A DNA stretch of 64,000 bases from CALBPI01 sp039821605. Its GTDB lineage: Bacteria; Pseudomonadota; Gammaproteobacteria; Steroidobacterales; Woeseiaceae. The translations under genes were made by a program, and so were the position numbers. Of the stretch, positions 38,486 through 46,344 are shown piece by piece. Position 1 is the stretch's first letter; each line of letters opens with the position of its first letter. The stretch spans positions 620,001 through 684,000 of the forward strand of contig JBCBNV010000001.1 in assembly GCA_039821605.1 (NCBI GenBank), written 5' to 3'. The notes beneath the pieces were generated by a model, which ran no database searches, had not been told where the DNA came from, and was given only the letters and a program-made list of their open reading frames with translations.

Positions 38486-38636
38486 GAGTCTGGGCTTGTG
38501 AGCCTGCAACCGGCGGTGCCGCGTGTCGGGGCGGGCCAGGTTGGCCGCCACGGTCCGCTGGCCAGGCCTGAGCGCGGTGGCGTCAGGCGGGCGGGGTGCG
38601 AGGCTGGGACAAAAACGCAGGAAGCATCAACGACGA

Positions 38637-38656
38637 CGCCCGCTGCGAAGCGGGCG
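38637..38656. repeat. Stable hairpin between mfd and the BamE-like gene
   Basis: CGCCCGCT and AGCGGGCG form an eight-base-pair stem closed by a GCGA tetraloop (GNRA type on the plus strand). It lies 47 bases after the stop of the minus-strand BamE-like gene. No T tract is present, so it is more an mRNA 3' end stabiliser than a classical terminator. The rest of the 217-base gap holds nothing else I can support. Confidence 0.55.
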
Positions 38657-38702
38657 CCAGTATGCCACAGTTGCTTTGCCGGCGGTGGGCCGGCGGCGGC
38701 GT

Positions 38703-38984
38703 TCAGCCGCGGTCGCGGACCGTGTGGATGACGCGATCGTGCTCGAAGTAAACGGTGAAACCGTCGTACTGCCAGCGCGTGATGGGCGGTTCGCCGACGG
38801 CGGCAACGCGGCGCTGGGGCTCACCCCAACCTTCGCTGACGCGCTGCATGGTCATGCCACGCTGAGGCGCCGAAGCGTCCACGAGCGCATCGGTGTTGAC
38901 GTCGAGTTCGTCTGCGCCTGCCGGGGCCGATAGCAAGGCCAGTGAGAGCAGGGCGGCGGAAACAGAAATACGGATCATGGTCAT
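38703..38984 (-). CDS. Small periplasmic protein with a BamE/SmpA-like fold (predicted)
   Basis: The 93-residue product has a Sec signal (ISVSAALLSLALLSAPAGA) and a short domain: RGMTMQRVSEGWGEP, PPITRWQYDGFTVYFE, HDRVIHTV. The pattern of a helix, then GEP, W-Y and an extended FEhDRVIH strand resembles the SmpA/OmlA (BamE) fold seen in many small gammaproteobacterial envelope proteins. Function is unknown. GAGG lies close upstream of the tandem ATGs at 38984 and 38978. It is divergent from the Lol operon, which sorts lipoproteins. Confidence 0.75.
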   Translation of the reverse strand: MTMIRISVSAALLSLALLSAPAGADELDVNTDALVDASAPQRGMTMQRVSEGWGEPQRRVAAVGEPPITRWQYDGFTVYFEHDRVIHTVRDRG

Positions 38985-39114
38985 CACCTCGACTGCCGGG
39001 CCGTTCTGCCCGGTGCAGGTTTGATCATAACACCGGTGTTTCCGGGCCCTGCACGCCGCATGCATCGAAATCGTGACACAGGTCTCGTTTCCGCCCGAAA
39101 CGGGGTGAGTGTGG

Positions 39115-39120
39115 TTTAAT
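39115..39120 (+). promoter_or_regulatory. Putative -10 box of the lol operon
   Basis: TTTAAT (five of six) ends seven bases before the ATG at 39128, so the predicted transcript would begin at or next to the start codon. A -35 box is not convincing. Confidence 0.35.
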
Positions 39121-39127
39121 TCGCGCG

Positions 39128-40363
39128 ATGTCACGCCCCGTCGAACTGCTGATTGCGCTCCGGTATCTGCGTGGGCGACAGACTGCGCGCTTTGCGTCGT
39201 TTATCAGCGCCGCGTCGATGTTGGGGGTCGCGATTGGCGTCGCGGCGCTGATTACCATCCTGTCGGTCATGAACGGTTTTGAGAGCGAGCTCAAGCGTCG
39301 GTTGCTCGACGTGCAGGCACACGCCGTGATCACGGGAGAGGGCGGGCGTGTCGGCGACTGGCCTGCGCTCGCCGCCGCTCTCGAACAGGACCCGCGCGTC
39401 GAGGCGGCGGCGCCGCAAGTCAGCATCGAGGGAATGGCCAACGCGTCCGGACAGCTTGTTCCCGTGCTTGCCGAGGGCATCGTGCCCGAGGCCCTCGAGG
39501 AAGAACTCGGCGACAACATCGTCGTGGGATCGCTCGATGCGCTCGAGGCCGGTGCGCGGCGCATCGTACTCGGACGCTATCTCGCGCTGGACCTCGGCGT
39601 CGCGCCCGGCGACGACATCGTGCTGCTCGTGCCGCGCAGCGTGGCCGGCGAGATTCGTCCCGCGCTGACGCGTTTTGCGGTCGCCGCCCTGTTCGAGTCG
39701 GGGGTACCCGACTTCGACGCGAGCGTGGCCTACCTGCATTGGCGCGATGCGGGCGAACTCGCGGGCCTCGGTGATGCCGTCAGCGGCATCCGCCTGACGC
39801 TCGTCGACCCGTTCGATGCGCCCGCAGTGGCCGGCGATCTGGCAGCACTGGCAGGCCCTGGCGCAAGTGCGACGGACTGGACGCGCGAAAACGCGAGTTA
39901 CTTCCGCGCCATCCGACTCGAGAAGGCGATGATGGCGCTGATCCTCTCGCTGGTCATTGGTGTGGCCGCGTTCAACATCGTCGCGAGTCTGGTCATGGTG
40001 GTGACCGACAAGGAAACGGACATTGCGATTCTGCGCACGCTGGGCCTGTCGCCCACGGGTGTCGTGCGCGTGTTTTTTGCCCAGGGCATCGTCATCGGCT
40101 GGCTCGGTGTGTTGATCGGTGTCGCGGGCGGTGTGGCATTGGCGTTGAATGTCACGGAAACCGCGGCATTCATCGAGGGTCTACTGGGTTTCCAGGTCAT
40201 GCCCGGAGACGTCTACGTGATGAGTCGAATCCCCTCGGAAGTGCGCCCGGCCAATGTGGTCTGGATCGGCGCCGTGGCGCTCATCGTGACCGCGCTGGCG
40301 ACGGTCTACCCGGCGCGCCAGGCCGCGTCCGTGCACCCCGCGCAAGCGTTGCGATACGGCTGA
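39128..40363 (+). CDS. lolC: Lipoprotein-releasing ABC transporter permease (LolC/LolE), first copy
   Basis: LolCDE extracts lipoproteins from the inner membrane and hands them to LolA. The 411-residue protein has the MacB/FtsX topology: a first helix in ASMLGVAIGVAALITILSVM, a large periplasmic domain (about 45-265) and three C-terminal helices. SLVIGVAAFNIVASLVMVV and TDKETDIAILRTLG (coupling helix) are family hallmarks. LolC versus LolE cannot be settled by eye. The next gene is its paralogue and lolD follows, an order different from E. coli lolC-lolD-lolE. Confidence 0.9.
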   Translation: MSRPVELLIALRYLRGRQTARFASFISAASMLGVAIGVAALITILSVMNGFESELKRRLLDVQAHAVITGEGGRVGDWPALAAALEQDPRVEAAAPQVSIEGMANASGQLVPVLAEGIVPEALEEELGDNIVVGSLDALEAGARRIVLGRYLALDLGVAPGDDIVLLVPRSVAGEIRPALTRFAVAALFESGVPDFDASVAYLHWRDAGELAGLGDAVSGIRLTLVDPFDAPAVAGDLAALAGPGASATDWTRENASYFRAIRLEKAMMALILSLVIGVAAFNIVASLVMVVTDKETDIAILRTLGLSPTGVVRVFFAQGIVIGWLGVLIGVAGGVALALNVTETAAFIEGLLGFQVMPGDVYVMSRIPSEVRPANVVWIGAVALIVTALATVYPARQAASVHPAQALRYG

Positions 40364-40367
40364 TCAG

Positions 40368-41606
40368 ATGGCGTTCGAATGGGACATCGGCAAGCGCTAC
40401 GTCCGCCCCCGTCGCGGTGGTGGCTTCGTGTCGTTCATTTCCGTGATCTCGATGTTGGGCGTGGCCATCGGTATTGCCGTGCTCATCGTGGTGTTGTCGG
40501 TGGTCAACGGCTTCGAGCGAGAGCTCACCGGTCGGCTGCTGGCGATGTCCTCGCACGCCACGGTCGAAGGACTCGACGGCGACCTCAACGACTGGCAGGG
40601 ACGACGCGAGCAGGCACTCGCGGACCCGCGCGTCGAAGCGGCGGCGCCGTTCATCGAGGCGCGGGCGTTGGCTTCCGCGGACGAGGCGCTGTCTGGCATT
40701 GTCCTGCGCGGTGTGTTGCCCGATGCCGAACGCGATGTCGCCGACGTTCTGGCGCTTATGCAGCAGGGTGGACTCGACGATCTGGTACCGCGCGGCTACG
40801 GCATCGTCGTGGGTGATGCGCTGGCCGAGTCGCTGGGCGTTGGGCTCGGCGACAAGCTCATGGTGATGATCGCCGAAGGCAACGTGACGCCCGCGGGCAT
40901 TGTGCCGCGCATGCGCCGTTTCACCGTGGTCGGGATCTTCCGCGCGGGCATGTACGAGTTCGACCGCCGGTTCGGATTCGTGCACATGGACGATGCGGCG
41001 CGGCTGTTTCGCAAGCGCGACGTTACGGGCATCCGTCTGCGCGTCGACGATCTCTTCGAAGCCCCCGGCATCGCACGCGACGTGGCCGTGGCGCAGGGTG
41101 GGGGCGTCATGATCAGCGACTGGACCCGGCGCCATCGCGCGTTCTTCCGTTCCATCCAGATCACGAAGTCGATTCTGTTCGTGATCCTGTCGCTCGTGAT
41201 CGCCGTGGCAGCGTTTAATATCGTCTCCACGCTCGTCATGGTCGTGCGCACCAAACGCCGCGACATCGCCATCCTGCGCACGCTGGGCGCGTCACGTGGC
41301 AGCGTCACGGGCGTGTTCGTCACACAGGGCGCCCTGATCGGCGTTGTGGGTGCGCTCGCGGGCGTCGCACTGGGCACGCTGTTGAGCCTCAATCTGGAAA
41401 GCATCGTGGGTTTCGTCGAAGGCACCTTTGGCATCACGGTGCTCGCAGCCGACGTCTACTTCATCAGCGATCTGCCCAGCGAGCTGCGCGCTGCGGACGT
41501 CGCCCTGGTCACAGCGATCGCGCTCGTCCTCGTGTTCGCGGCCACCCTGTATCCCGCTTGGCGCGCGTCGCGCACCGAGCCCGCCGAGGAGCTTCGGTTT
41601 GACTGA
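40368..41606 (+). CDS. lolE: Lipoprotein-releasing ABC transporter permease (LolC/LolE), second copy
   Basis: This 412-residue paralogue of the preceding protein starts five bases after its stop. It has the same layout: GGGFVSFISVISMLGVAIGIAV, the NGFERELTGRLL segment, a periplasmic domain, then SLVIAVAAFNIVSTLVMVV and RTKRRDIAILRTLGAS. The two permeases presumably form a LolC-LolE heterodimer with LolD. The lolE name is provisional. The stop overlaps the lolD TTG by eight bases. Confidence 0.9.
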   Translation: MAFEWDIGKRYVRPRRGGGFVSFISVISMLGVAIGIAVLIVVLSVVNGFERELTGRLLAMSSHATVEGLDGDLNDWQGRREQALADPRVEAAAPFIEARALASADEALSGIVLRGVLPDAERDVADVLALMQQGGLDDLVPRGYGIVVGDALAESLGVGLGDKLMVMIAEGNVTPAGIVPRMRRFTVVGIFRAGMYEFDRRFGFVHMDDAARLFRKRDVTGIRLRVDDLFEAPGIARDVAVAQGGGVMISDWTRRHRAFFRSIQITKSILFVILSLVIAVAAFNIVSTLVMVVRTKRRDIAILRTLGASRGSVTGVFVTQGALIGVVGALAGVALGTLLSLNLESIVGFVEGTFGITVLAADVYFISDLPSELRAADVALVTAIALVLVFAATLYPAWRASRTEPAEELRFD

Positions 41607-42300
41607 TTCGAAAACGGACCGCGAGGTGGTCCTGTCCTGTCGCGGTGTGCGCCGTGTGTTTCGCGAAGGCGACAAAGCGCTCGTTGTGCTCGACGGTGTC
41701 GATTTCGACATTGCCGCGGGCGAGACCATTGCTGTCGTCGGTGCCTCGGGCAGCGGCAAGACAACGCTGCTGCAGTTGCTCGGCGGTCTCGACTCGCCCG
41801 ATGATGGGGCCATTGAGGTGATGGGCCGCGATATGGCCAGACTCGATGACGCCGAGCGCGGCCGAGTGCGGAATCAGGCGATCGGTTTCGTCTACCAGTT
41901 TCACCACCTGCTACCCGAATTCACGGCCTGGGAGAACGTTGCGATGCCCTTGCTGATCCGCCGCGAAGCGCGCGACTCGGCCATGGCGGCCGCGCGTGAG
42001 TTACTCGAGCGCGTGGGCCTCGGCGAGCGTCTTGATCACCGCCCGTCGGAGCTCTCAGGCGGTGAGCGCCAGCGTGCCGCCGTGGCGCGAGCGCTCGTCA
42101 CAGGACCGCGCGTCGTGCTGGCTGACGAGCCCACGGGCAACCTCGACCGCAGCACCGGTGAACGCGTGCTGGGCCAGATGCTGGAGCTCAAACGAGATTT
42201 GGGCACGGCGCTCGTGATCGTCACCCACGACGCGGACATTGCGGCGCGCATGGACCGCGAACTGACGCTTCAGGACGGTCGGCTGAATCAGTTGCGCTGA
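41599..42300 (+). CDS. lolD: Lipoprotein-releasing ABC transporter ATP-binding protein
   Basis: LolD is the ATPase of the lipoprotein release complex. From the TTG at 41599 it is 233 residues, the same length as E. coli LolD. Walker A is GASGSGKTTLLQLLGGLD, the Q-loop region IGFVYQFHHLLPEFTAWENV is Lol-specific, the signature is LSGGERQRAAVARAL and Walker B is VLADEPTGNLD. It overlaps the permease by TTGACTGA and ends 13 bases into the converging DUF2062 gene. Confidence 0.95.
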   Translation: MTDSKTDREVVLSCRGVRRVFREGDKALVVLDGVDFDIAAGETIAVVGASGSGKTTLLQLLGGLDSPDDGAIEVMGRDMARLDDAERGRVRNQAIGFVYQFHHLLPEFTAWENVAMPLLIRREARDSAMAAARELLERVGLGERLDHRPSELSGGERQRAAVARALVTGPRVVLADEPTGNLDRSTGERVLGQMLELKRDLGTALVIVTHDADIAARMDRELTLQDGRLNQLR

Positions 42301-42818
42301 CGCTTGGCGAGCCGCCGTGCGCGGCGCGCCTGCAGGTACTGGCCGATGCGCGTGCGCCAGGCCAGTTCGACGAAGAGGAATCCCATCGCCGCAGTGGCAA
42401 GCCCCAGCAGGATGCAGCCTGCGAAGAGGGGCTGCCAGACCGATCCGATCTGCGTCATGAGCGTGTCGAGAGTCATGGTGCCCGTGATGAGCTCCGGCGT
42501 GCCGAGCACCGACTGCCCCAACCGGTAACCCGAGTAGTAGATCGGAAAGATCGTCACGGGGTTGACGATCATGGTCACCAGCATGGCCAGCGGCAGGTGA
42601 ACGCGCAGCCCGATGGCACTAAGCCCCGCCGCGAGGCTGTGGCCGGGAATCGGCATCCACATCCAGAACAAGCCAAGTGCCACACCGGGCGCGACGGCGC
42701 GGCGCCGAATGGCCCAGAGATCGGGGTGGTCGAGAAAGCTCCTGAGCGGCCGCAGCCACGGCTGGCCGATGACGCGATGTCGAGGCGGGCTCAGGCGGCG
42801 AAACAGTCGGCGGGGCAT
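42288..42818 (-). CDS. DUF2062 membrane protein
   Basis: The 176-residue protein of unknown function has the DUF2062 pattern: a basic N-terminus, VAPGVALGLFWMWMPIPGHS, LPLAMLVTMIVNPVTIFPIYYSGYRLG, and a last hydrophobic segment before an Arg-rich tail. Three membrane helices are likely. It is often found between lolD and comEC. Transcription is divergent from comEC across about 120 bases. Confidence 0.88.
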   Translation of the reverse strand: MPRRLFRRLSPPRHRVIGQPWLRPLRSFLDHPDLWAIRRRAVAPGVALGLFWMWMPIPGHSLAAGLSAIGLRVHLPLAMLVTMIVNPVTIFPIYYSGYRLGQSVLGTPELITGTMTLDTLMTQIGSVWQPLFAGCILLGLATAAMGFLFVELAWRTRIGQYLQARRARRLAKRQRN

Positions 42819-42940
42819 GATGAGTTGACCGGTTGAAGGTGCTTATTGTCACACGTGCGCCGACCCCAGGGTGTGCCCTGTGTCGCCAATCCAGCCATTC
42901 CGGCACGTAAGTCGCGCCGCAGTCGTTACGTTGCCAAGAG

Positions 42941-45247
42941 ATGCTGTCGCGGTACGTCGCGTCAGGGGTGTGCGCCGTGTTGGACAGAGTGCTGTGGGTC
43001 GCCGTCGCGCTCGTGGCCGTGGCCGCCACACGCCACGTCGTGTCGCCGGTCATGGTCGCTGTGCTGTGTCTCGCGCTTTGGCGCGCTCTGCGCGCGACGG
43101 CGCCAACACGGCGGCTCGCCTTCGCCCTGTTGCTGGGGCTCGCGATGCTCTGGGTCATTCGTGGCGTTGATGGCGTCCGGGCTCGCGGCCTGCATGGGGC
43201 GCTCGACAAGTTCACGCTGGACCTTGAGGTCGGCGTGGTCGGCAACGTGACCCTTGAGGCGGCAACACTGCGTTTTACGGTAGTCACGGACGACCCGACA
43301 CTCCCGCGTCGTATCCGCGTGACCTGGCGGGCACCGGGCGCGTCAAAACCGCTCGCGGGTGAGTGCTGGCAGCTCCGACTCCGGCTCAAGCCATTGGCCG
43401 TGCGCGACAACCCGGGTGCGTTCGATCGGCGACTGTGGTTACAGCGGCGCGCGGTCGGTGCTGTTGGCCAGGTTCTGCCCTGGCGCGGCAATGCACCTTG
43501 CGGACCTGCCTCGCGTGCGCGGCTCGCAGCCTGGCGCGCTGCGCTCAGCGCGCGGATTGGCGCCGTGCCCGACCGCGCCGATGCAGCAGCCGTGTTGCGC
43601 GCCGTGTCGGTGGGTGACCGGGCTCAACTACCCGTCGCCACGCGCGACATGCTGGCGCGAACGGGTACGGCGCACCTTGTGGCGATCTCAGGACTGCACG
43701 TTGGCATGGTGGCCGCGCTGGGCTACTTTCTCGGGCGTCGCCTGGTGCCGGGCACCGTCGCCCATCGTGACGCGGTCGCCATCGCGTTGGGTGTCACGCT
43801 CGCATCGGCTTATGCGGCTCTGTCGGGCTTTGCGCTGCCGGCACGGCGCGCGCTGATGATGCTCGTCGGTGTTGCCGTGCTGCGCTTGGCGTGTCGCCGC
43901 GTCGCGCCACTGCGGCTCGTGGCGCTTGCCGCGATCGCGGTGATCCTGATCACACCCGCATTCGTGGCCGACGCCTCGTTCCAGTTCTCGTTCGCGGCCG
44001 TAACCGTGCTGGCGCTGCTCGCGCTGCGCACGCGGGCGCAGCGACGCGCGGCGCGTCCCGCACGAACCACGGTGCACATGCAGGCCGCGCTGGGTCTCGT
44101 CCTGATGCCGCTGACGGCGCACGCGTTTGGTTTCGCGAGTGCGTTGTCGCTGCCCGCCAATCTCGTCGCGGTGCCGTTGTTCTCTTTGGTTGTCGTGCCG
44201 GTCGCGTTGCTCGGTGTCGCGGTCTCGTTCGTGTCTGTTGCCGGCGCAGAGCTGCTGTGGGCCCTGTGTGGCCACATCATTGCGGCGTCGTTGGACGCGC
44301 TCGCGTGGCTTGCGGCGCCGGGTTGGGGTGTGGGCGAGGCGCGACTACCCGGCGTCGACGCCACGCTGCTCGCGTCAGCATTACTGGCCGTATTGGCGCT
44401 TGCCCCCGCCTTGCCGGGACGGCTGCTCGCGGCCAGTGCGTTGTTTGCGGTTCTCTGGAGTGCGCCACCGGCTCCCGATTCGGGCTGTGCACGCGCGGCC
44501 TTTCTGGCTGTCGGCCATGGCACGGCCATCGTCGTTCGCACGGCGGCCGAGACTGTGGTGTATGACACGGGCCCAGCCTGGCCCGGCGGTGCCAACGCGG
44601 CGTCCCAGTCCCTGTTGCCCTTTCTGCACCGCGCCCACACGGGCACCGTCGATCTCGGCATTCTGAGTCATGCGGACCGCGACCACACGGGCGGCGCTGC
44701 GGCGCTTGGGGACGCATTCCCGGTTCGGGCCTGGCTCGTTGGGCCAGGCGTTGCCGCACCGCCGACGTCGTCAATCTGCGCGGCCGGTCAGCGCTGGGCG
44801 GCCGGTGGGCTTGGGTTTCACGTCGTCTGGCCGGTGCCGGGACTCTGGCCGAATGCTCGGGACAACGACGGCTCCTGCGTGGTTCGCATCAATGCGGGCG
44901 ATTCGACGCTCCTGCTGGCCGGCGACGTCGAGGCGCGCGCGGAGCGAGAGCTCGTGGCGCTGCGCGCGGTCCGCGCCAAGGCGACCACGGTGCCGCACCA
45001 TGGCAGCCTCACGTCGTCGACGCCACCGTTGGTGCTGGCATCGGGCGCGCGGCTTGCGGTCATCAGTACCGACGGCGGCGGGCGTTGGTCGCTGCCGGCG
45101 CCGGCCGTCGTGGCGCGTTGGCGCGATGCGGGCGCAGAGGTGGTCTCTACATCGCGCGCGGGCGTGGGCCTTGCGCTCTGCGCGCGTCACGGCGTGCGAC
45201 TGCAAGACCCTGATCCTTGGGCCGAAAGTCGATCTGCATTGTGGTAG
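42941..45247 (+). CDS. comEC: DNA internalisation competence protein ComEC/Rec2
   Basis: ComEC forms the inner membrane channel for single-stranded DNA uptake. The 768-residue protein has an N-terminal membrane and OB domain (to about 190). The Competence domain carries LVAISGLHVGMVAALGYFLG, SGFALPARRALMM and many helices. A C-terminal metallo-beta-lactamase domain has the metal motif SHADRDHTGGAAAL and DGSCVVRI...LLAGD. The usual DVGQG entry motif is altered to AVGHG. The comEC-exbB-exbD-msbA-lpxK-kdsB order is known from Pseudomonas relatives. Confidence 0.95.
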   Translation: MLSRYVASGVCAVLDRVLWVAVALVAVAATRHVVSPVMVAVLCLALWRALRATAPTRRLAFALLLGLAMLWVIRGVDGVRARGLHGALDKFTLDLEVGVVGNVTLEAATLRFTVVTDDPTLPRRIRVTWRAPGASKPLAGECWQLRLRLKPLAVRDNPGAFDRRLWLQRRAVGAVGQVLPWRGNAPCGPASRARLAAWRAALSARIGAVPDRADAAAVLRAVSVGDRAQLPVATRDMLARTGTAHLVAISGLHVGMVAALGYFLGRRLVPGTVAHRDAVAIALGVTLASAYAALSGFALPARRALMMLVGVAVLRLACRRVAPLRLVALAAIAVILITPAFVADASFQFSFAAVTVLALLALRTRAQRRAARPARTTVHMQAALGLVLMPLTAHAFGFASALSLPANLVAVPLFSLVVVPVALLGVAVSFVSVAGAELLWALCGHIIAASLDALAWLAAPGWGVGEARLPGVDATLLASALLAVLALAPALPGRLLAASALFAVLWSAPPAPDSGCARAAFLAVGHGTAIVVRTAAETVVYDTGPAWPGGANAASQSLLPFLHRAHTGTVDLGILSHADRDHTGGAAALGDAFPVRAWLVGPGVAAPPTSSICAAGQRWAAGGLGFHVVWPVPGLWPNARDNDGSCVVRINAGDSTLLLAGDVEARAERELVALRAVRAKATTVPHHGSLTSSTPPLVLASGARLAVISTDGGGRWSLPAPAVVARWRDAGAEVVSTSRAGVGLALCARHGVRLQDPDPWAESRSALW

Positions 45248-45298
45248 TGCTGCCGCTCAGGCGGTATATTCGCGGCTACTTTTTGTCGCAGGTTCAGC

Positions 45299-45925
45299 AT
45301 GCTCGAAATCGTACAAGCAGGTGGCTGGCTCATGGCGCCGATCATCCTGTGCGCGATCATTGCAACCGGCATCATGATCGAACGGTTCTGGACGTTGCAG
45401 CAGCAGCGTGTGATCCCCAAGGACCTGACCTCGCAGGTCTGGGCCTGGGTCAAGAACGACGAGCTGACGCTCAAGCATTTGCAGTCGCTGCACCACGGCT
45501 CGCCGCTGGGTCAGGTCCTGGCCGCTGGCCTTGCCAACCTCGATCGCGACCGCGCCGCCATGAAAGAGTCCATCGAGGACACGGGGCGCCACGTCGTGCA
45601 CGAGCTCGAGCGTTACCTCGACACGCTGGGCACCATCGCCGCCATTACGCCGTTGCTGGGCCTGCTCGGAACCGTTATCGGTATGGTCAAGGTGTTCACG
45701 GCGATCACGGCCGCGGGTGTCGGCAACCCGGCCGTGCTTGCGGGTGGCATCTCCGAGGCGCTCATTACGACGGCCGCGGGTCTGACGGTGGCCATCCCGG
45801 CCCTCATCGGTTATCGCTACGCGCGCAACCGCGTTGACGGGCTCGTCGTGCAGATGGAGAAAGAAGCCCTCAAGCTCATCGAGGCGATCGGTCGACGCAA
45901 GGACCAGGGCGAGGCCGAGGGATGA
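45299..45925 (+). CDS. exbB: ExbB/TolQ-type proton channel subunit
   Basis: This MotA/TolQ/ExbB family protein uses the proton gradient with ExbD to energise outer membrane processes. The 208 residues contain an N-terminal helix (GGWLMAPIILCAIIATGIMIE), then the paired helices TIAAITPLLGLLGTVIGMV and GISEALITTAAGLTVAIPAL, the family signature. This locus type lies beside lipid A genes and may not serve TonB. A possible -10 (TATATT at 45265-45270) precedes it. It overlaps exbD by ATGA. Confidence 0.9.
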   Translation: MLEIVQAGGWLMAPIILCAIIATGIMIERFWTLQQQRVIPKDLTSQVWAWVKNDELTLKHLQSLHHGSPLGQVLAAGLANLDRDRAAMKESIEDTGRHVVHELERYLDTLGTIAAITPLLGLLGTVIGMVKVFTAITAAGVGNPAVLAGGISEALITTAAGLTVAIPALIGYRYARNRVDGLVVQMEKEALKLIEAIGRRKDQGEAEG

Positions 45926-46344
45926 ACCTCATCACGCGTCCGCGTGAGGAGCCGCAGGTCAATCTGACCTCGCTCATCGATGTCGTCTTGCTGTTGCTCG
46001 TGTTCTTCATGGTGACCACGAGTTTTGTGCGCGAGTCGAGCGTTTCCGTGCAGTTGCCCGAGGCGAGCCCGGAGCCGACAGCCACCGTCGACGACAACCG
46101 CCTCGAGATCACCATCACGGCCAGTGGCGAGTACTACGTCGACAACCGGCCGCTCATCAACAAGCAACGCCAGACCCTGACCCGTGCACTGGAACAGGTC
46201 GCGTCGGGCCGCCAGGGTCTTGCGCTGACGATTGTCGCCGACGCCGATGCCAGCCATCAGTCTGTGATCACGGCCATGGATGTCGCGGGCAAGCTCGGCT
46301 TCACCTCGATCAGCATCGCCACGCTCCAGCCTTCGAATGACTGA
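45922..46344 (+). CDS. exbD: ExbD/TolR-type proton channel subunit
   Basis: The 140-residue partner of ExbB has one membrane helix with the proton-carrying Asp in LTSLIDVVLLLLVFFMVTT and a periplasmic domain (LEITITASGEYYVDNRPL, ALTIVADADASHQSVITAMD). The N-terminal RPREEPQVNLT is typical. The stop overlaps the msbA start by eight bases. Confidence 0.93.
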   Translation: MNLITRPREEPQVNLTSLIDVVLLLLVFFMVTTSFVRESSVSVQLPEASPEPTATVDDNRLEITITASGEYYVDNRPLINKQRQTLTRALEQVASGRQGLALTIVADADASHQSVITAMDVAGKLGFTSISIATLQPSND

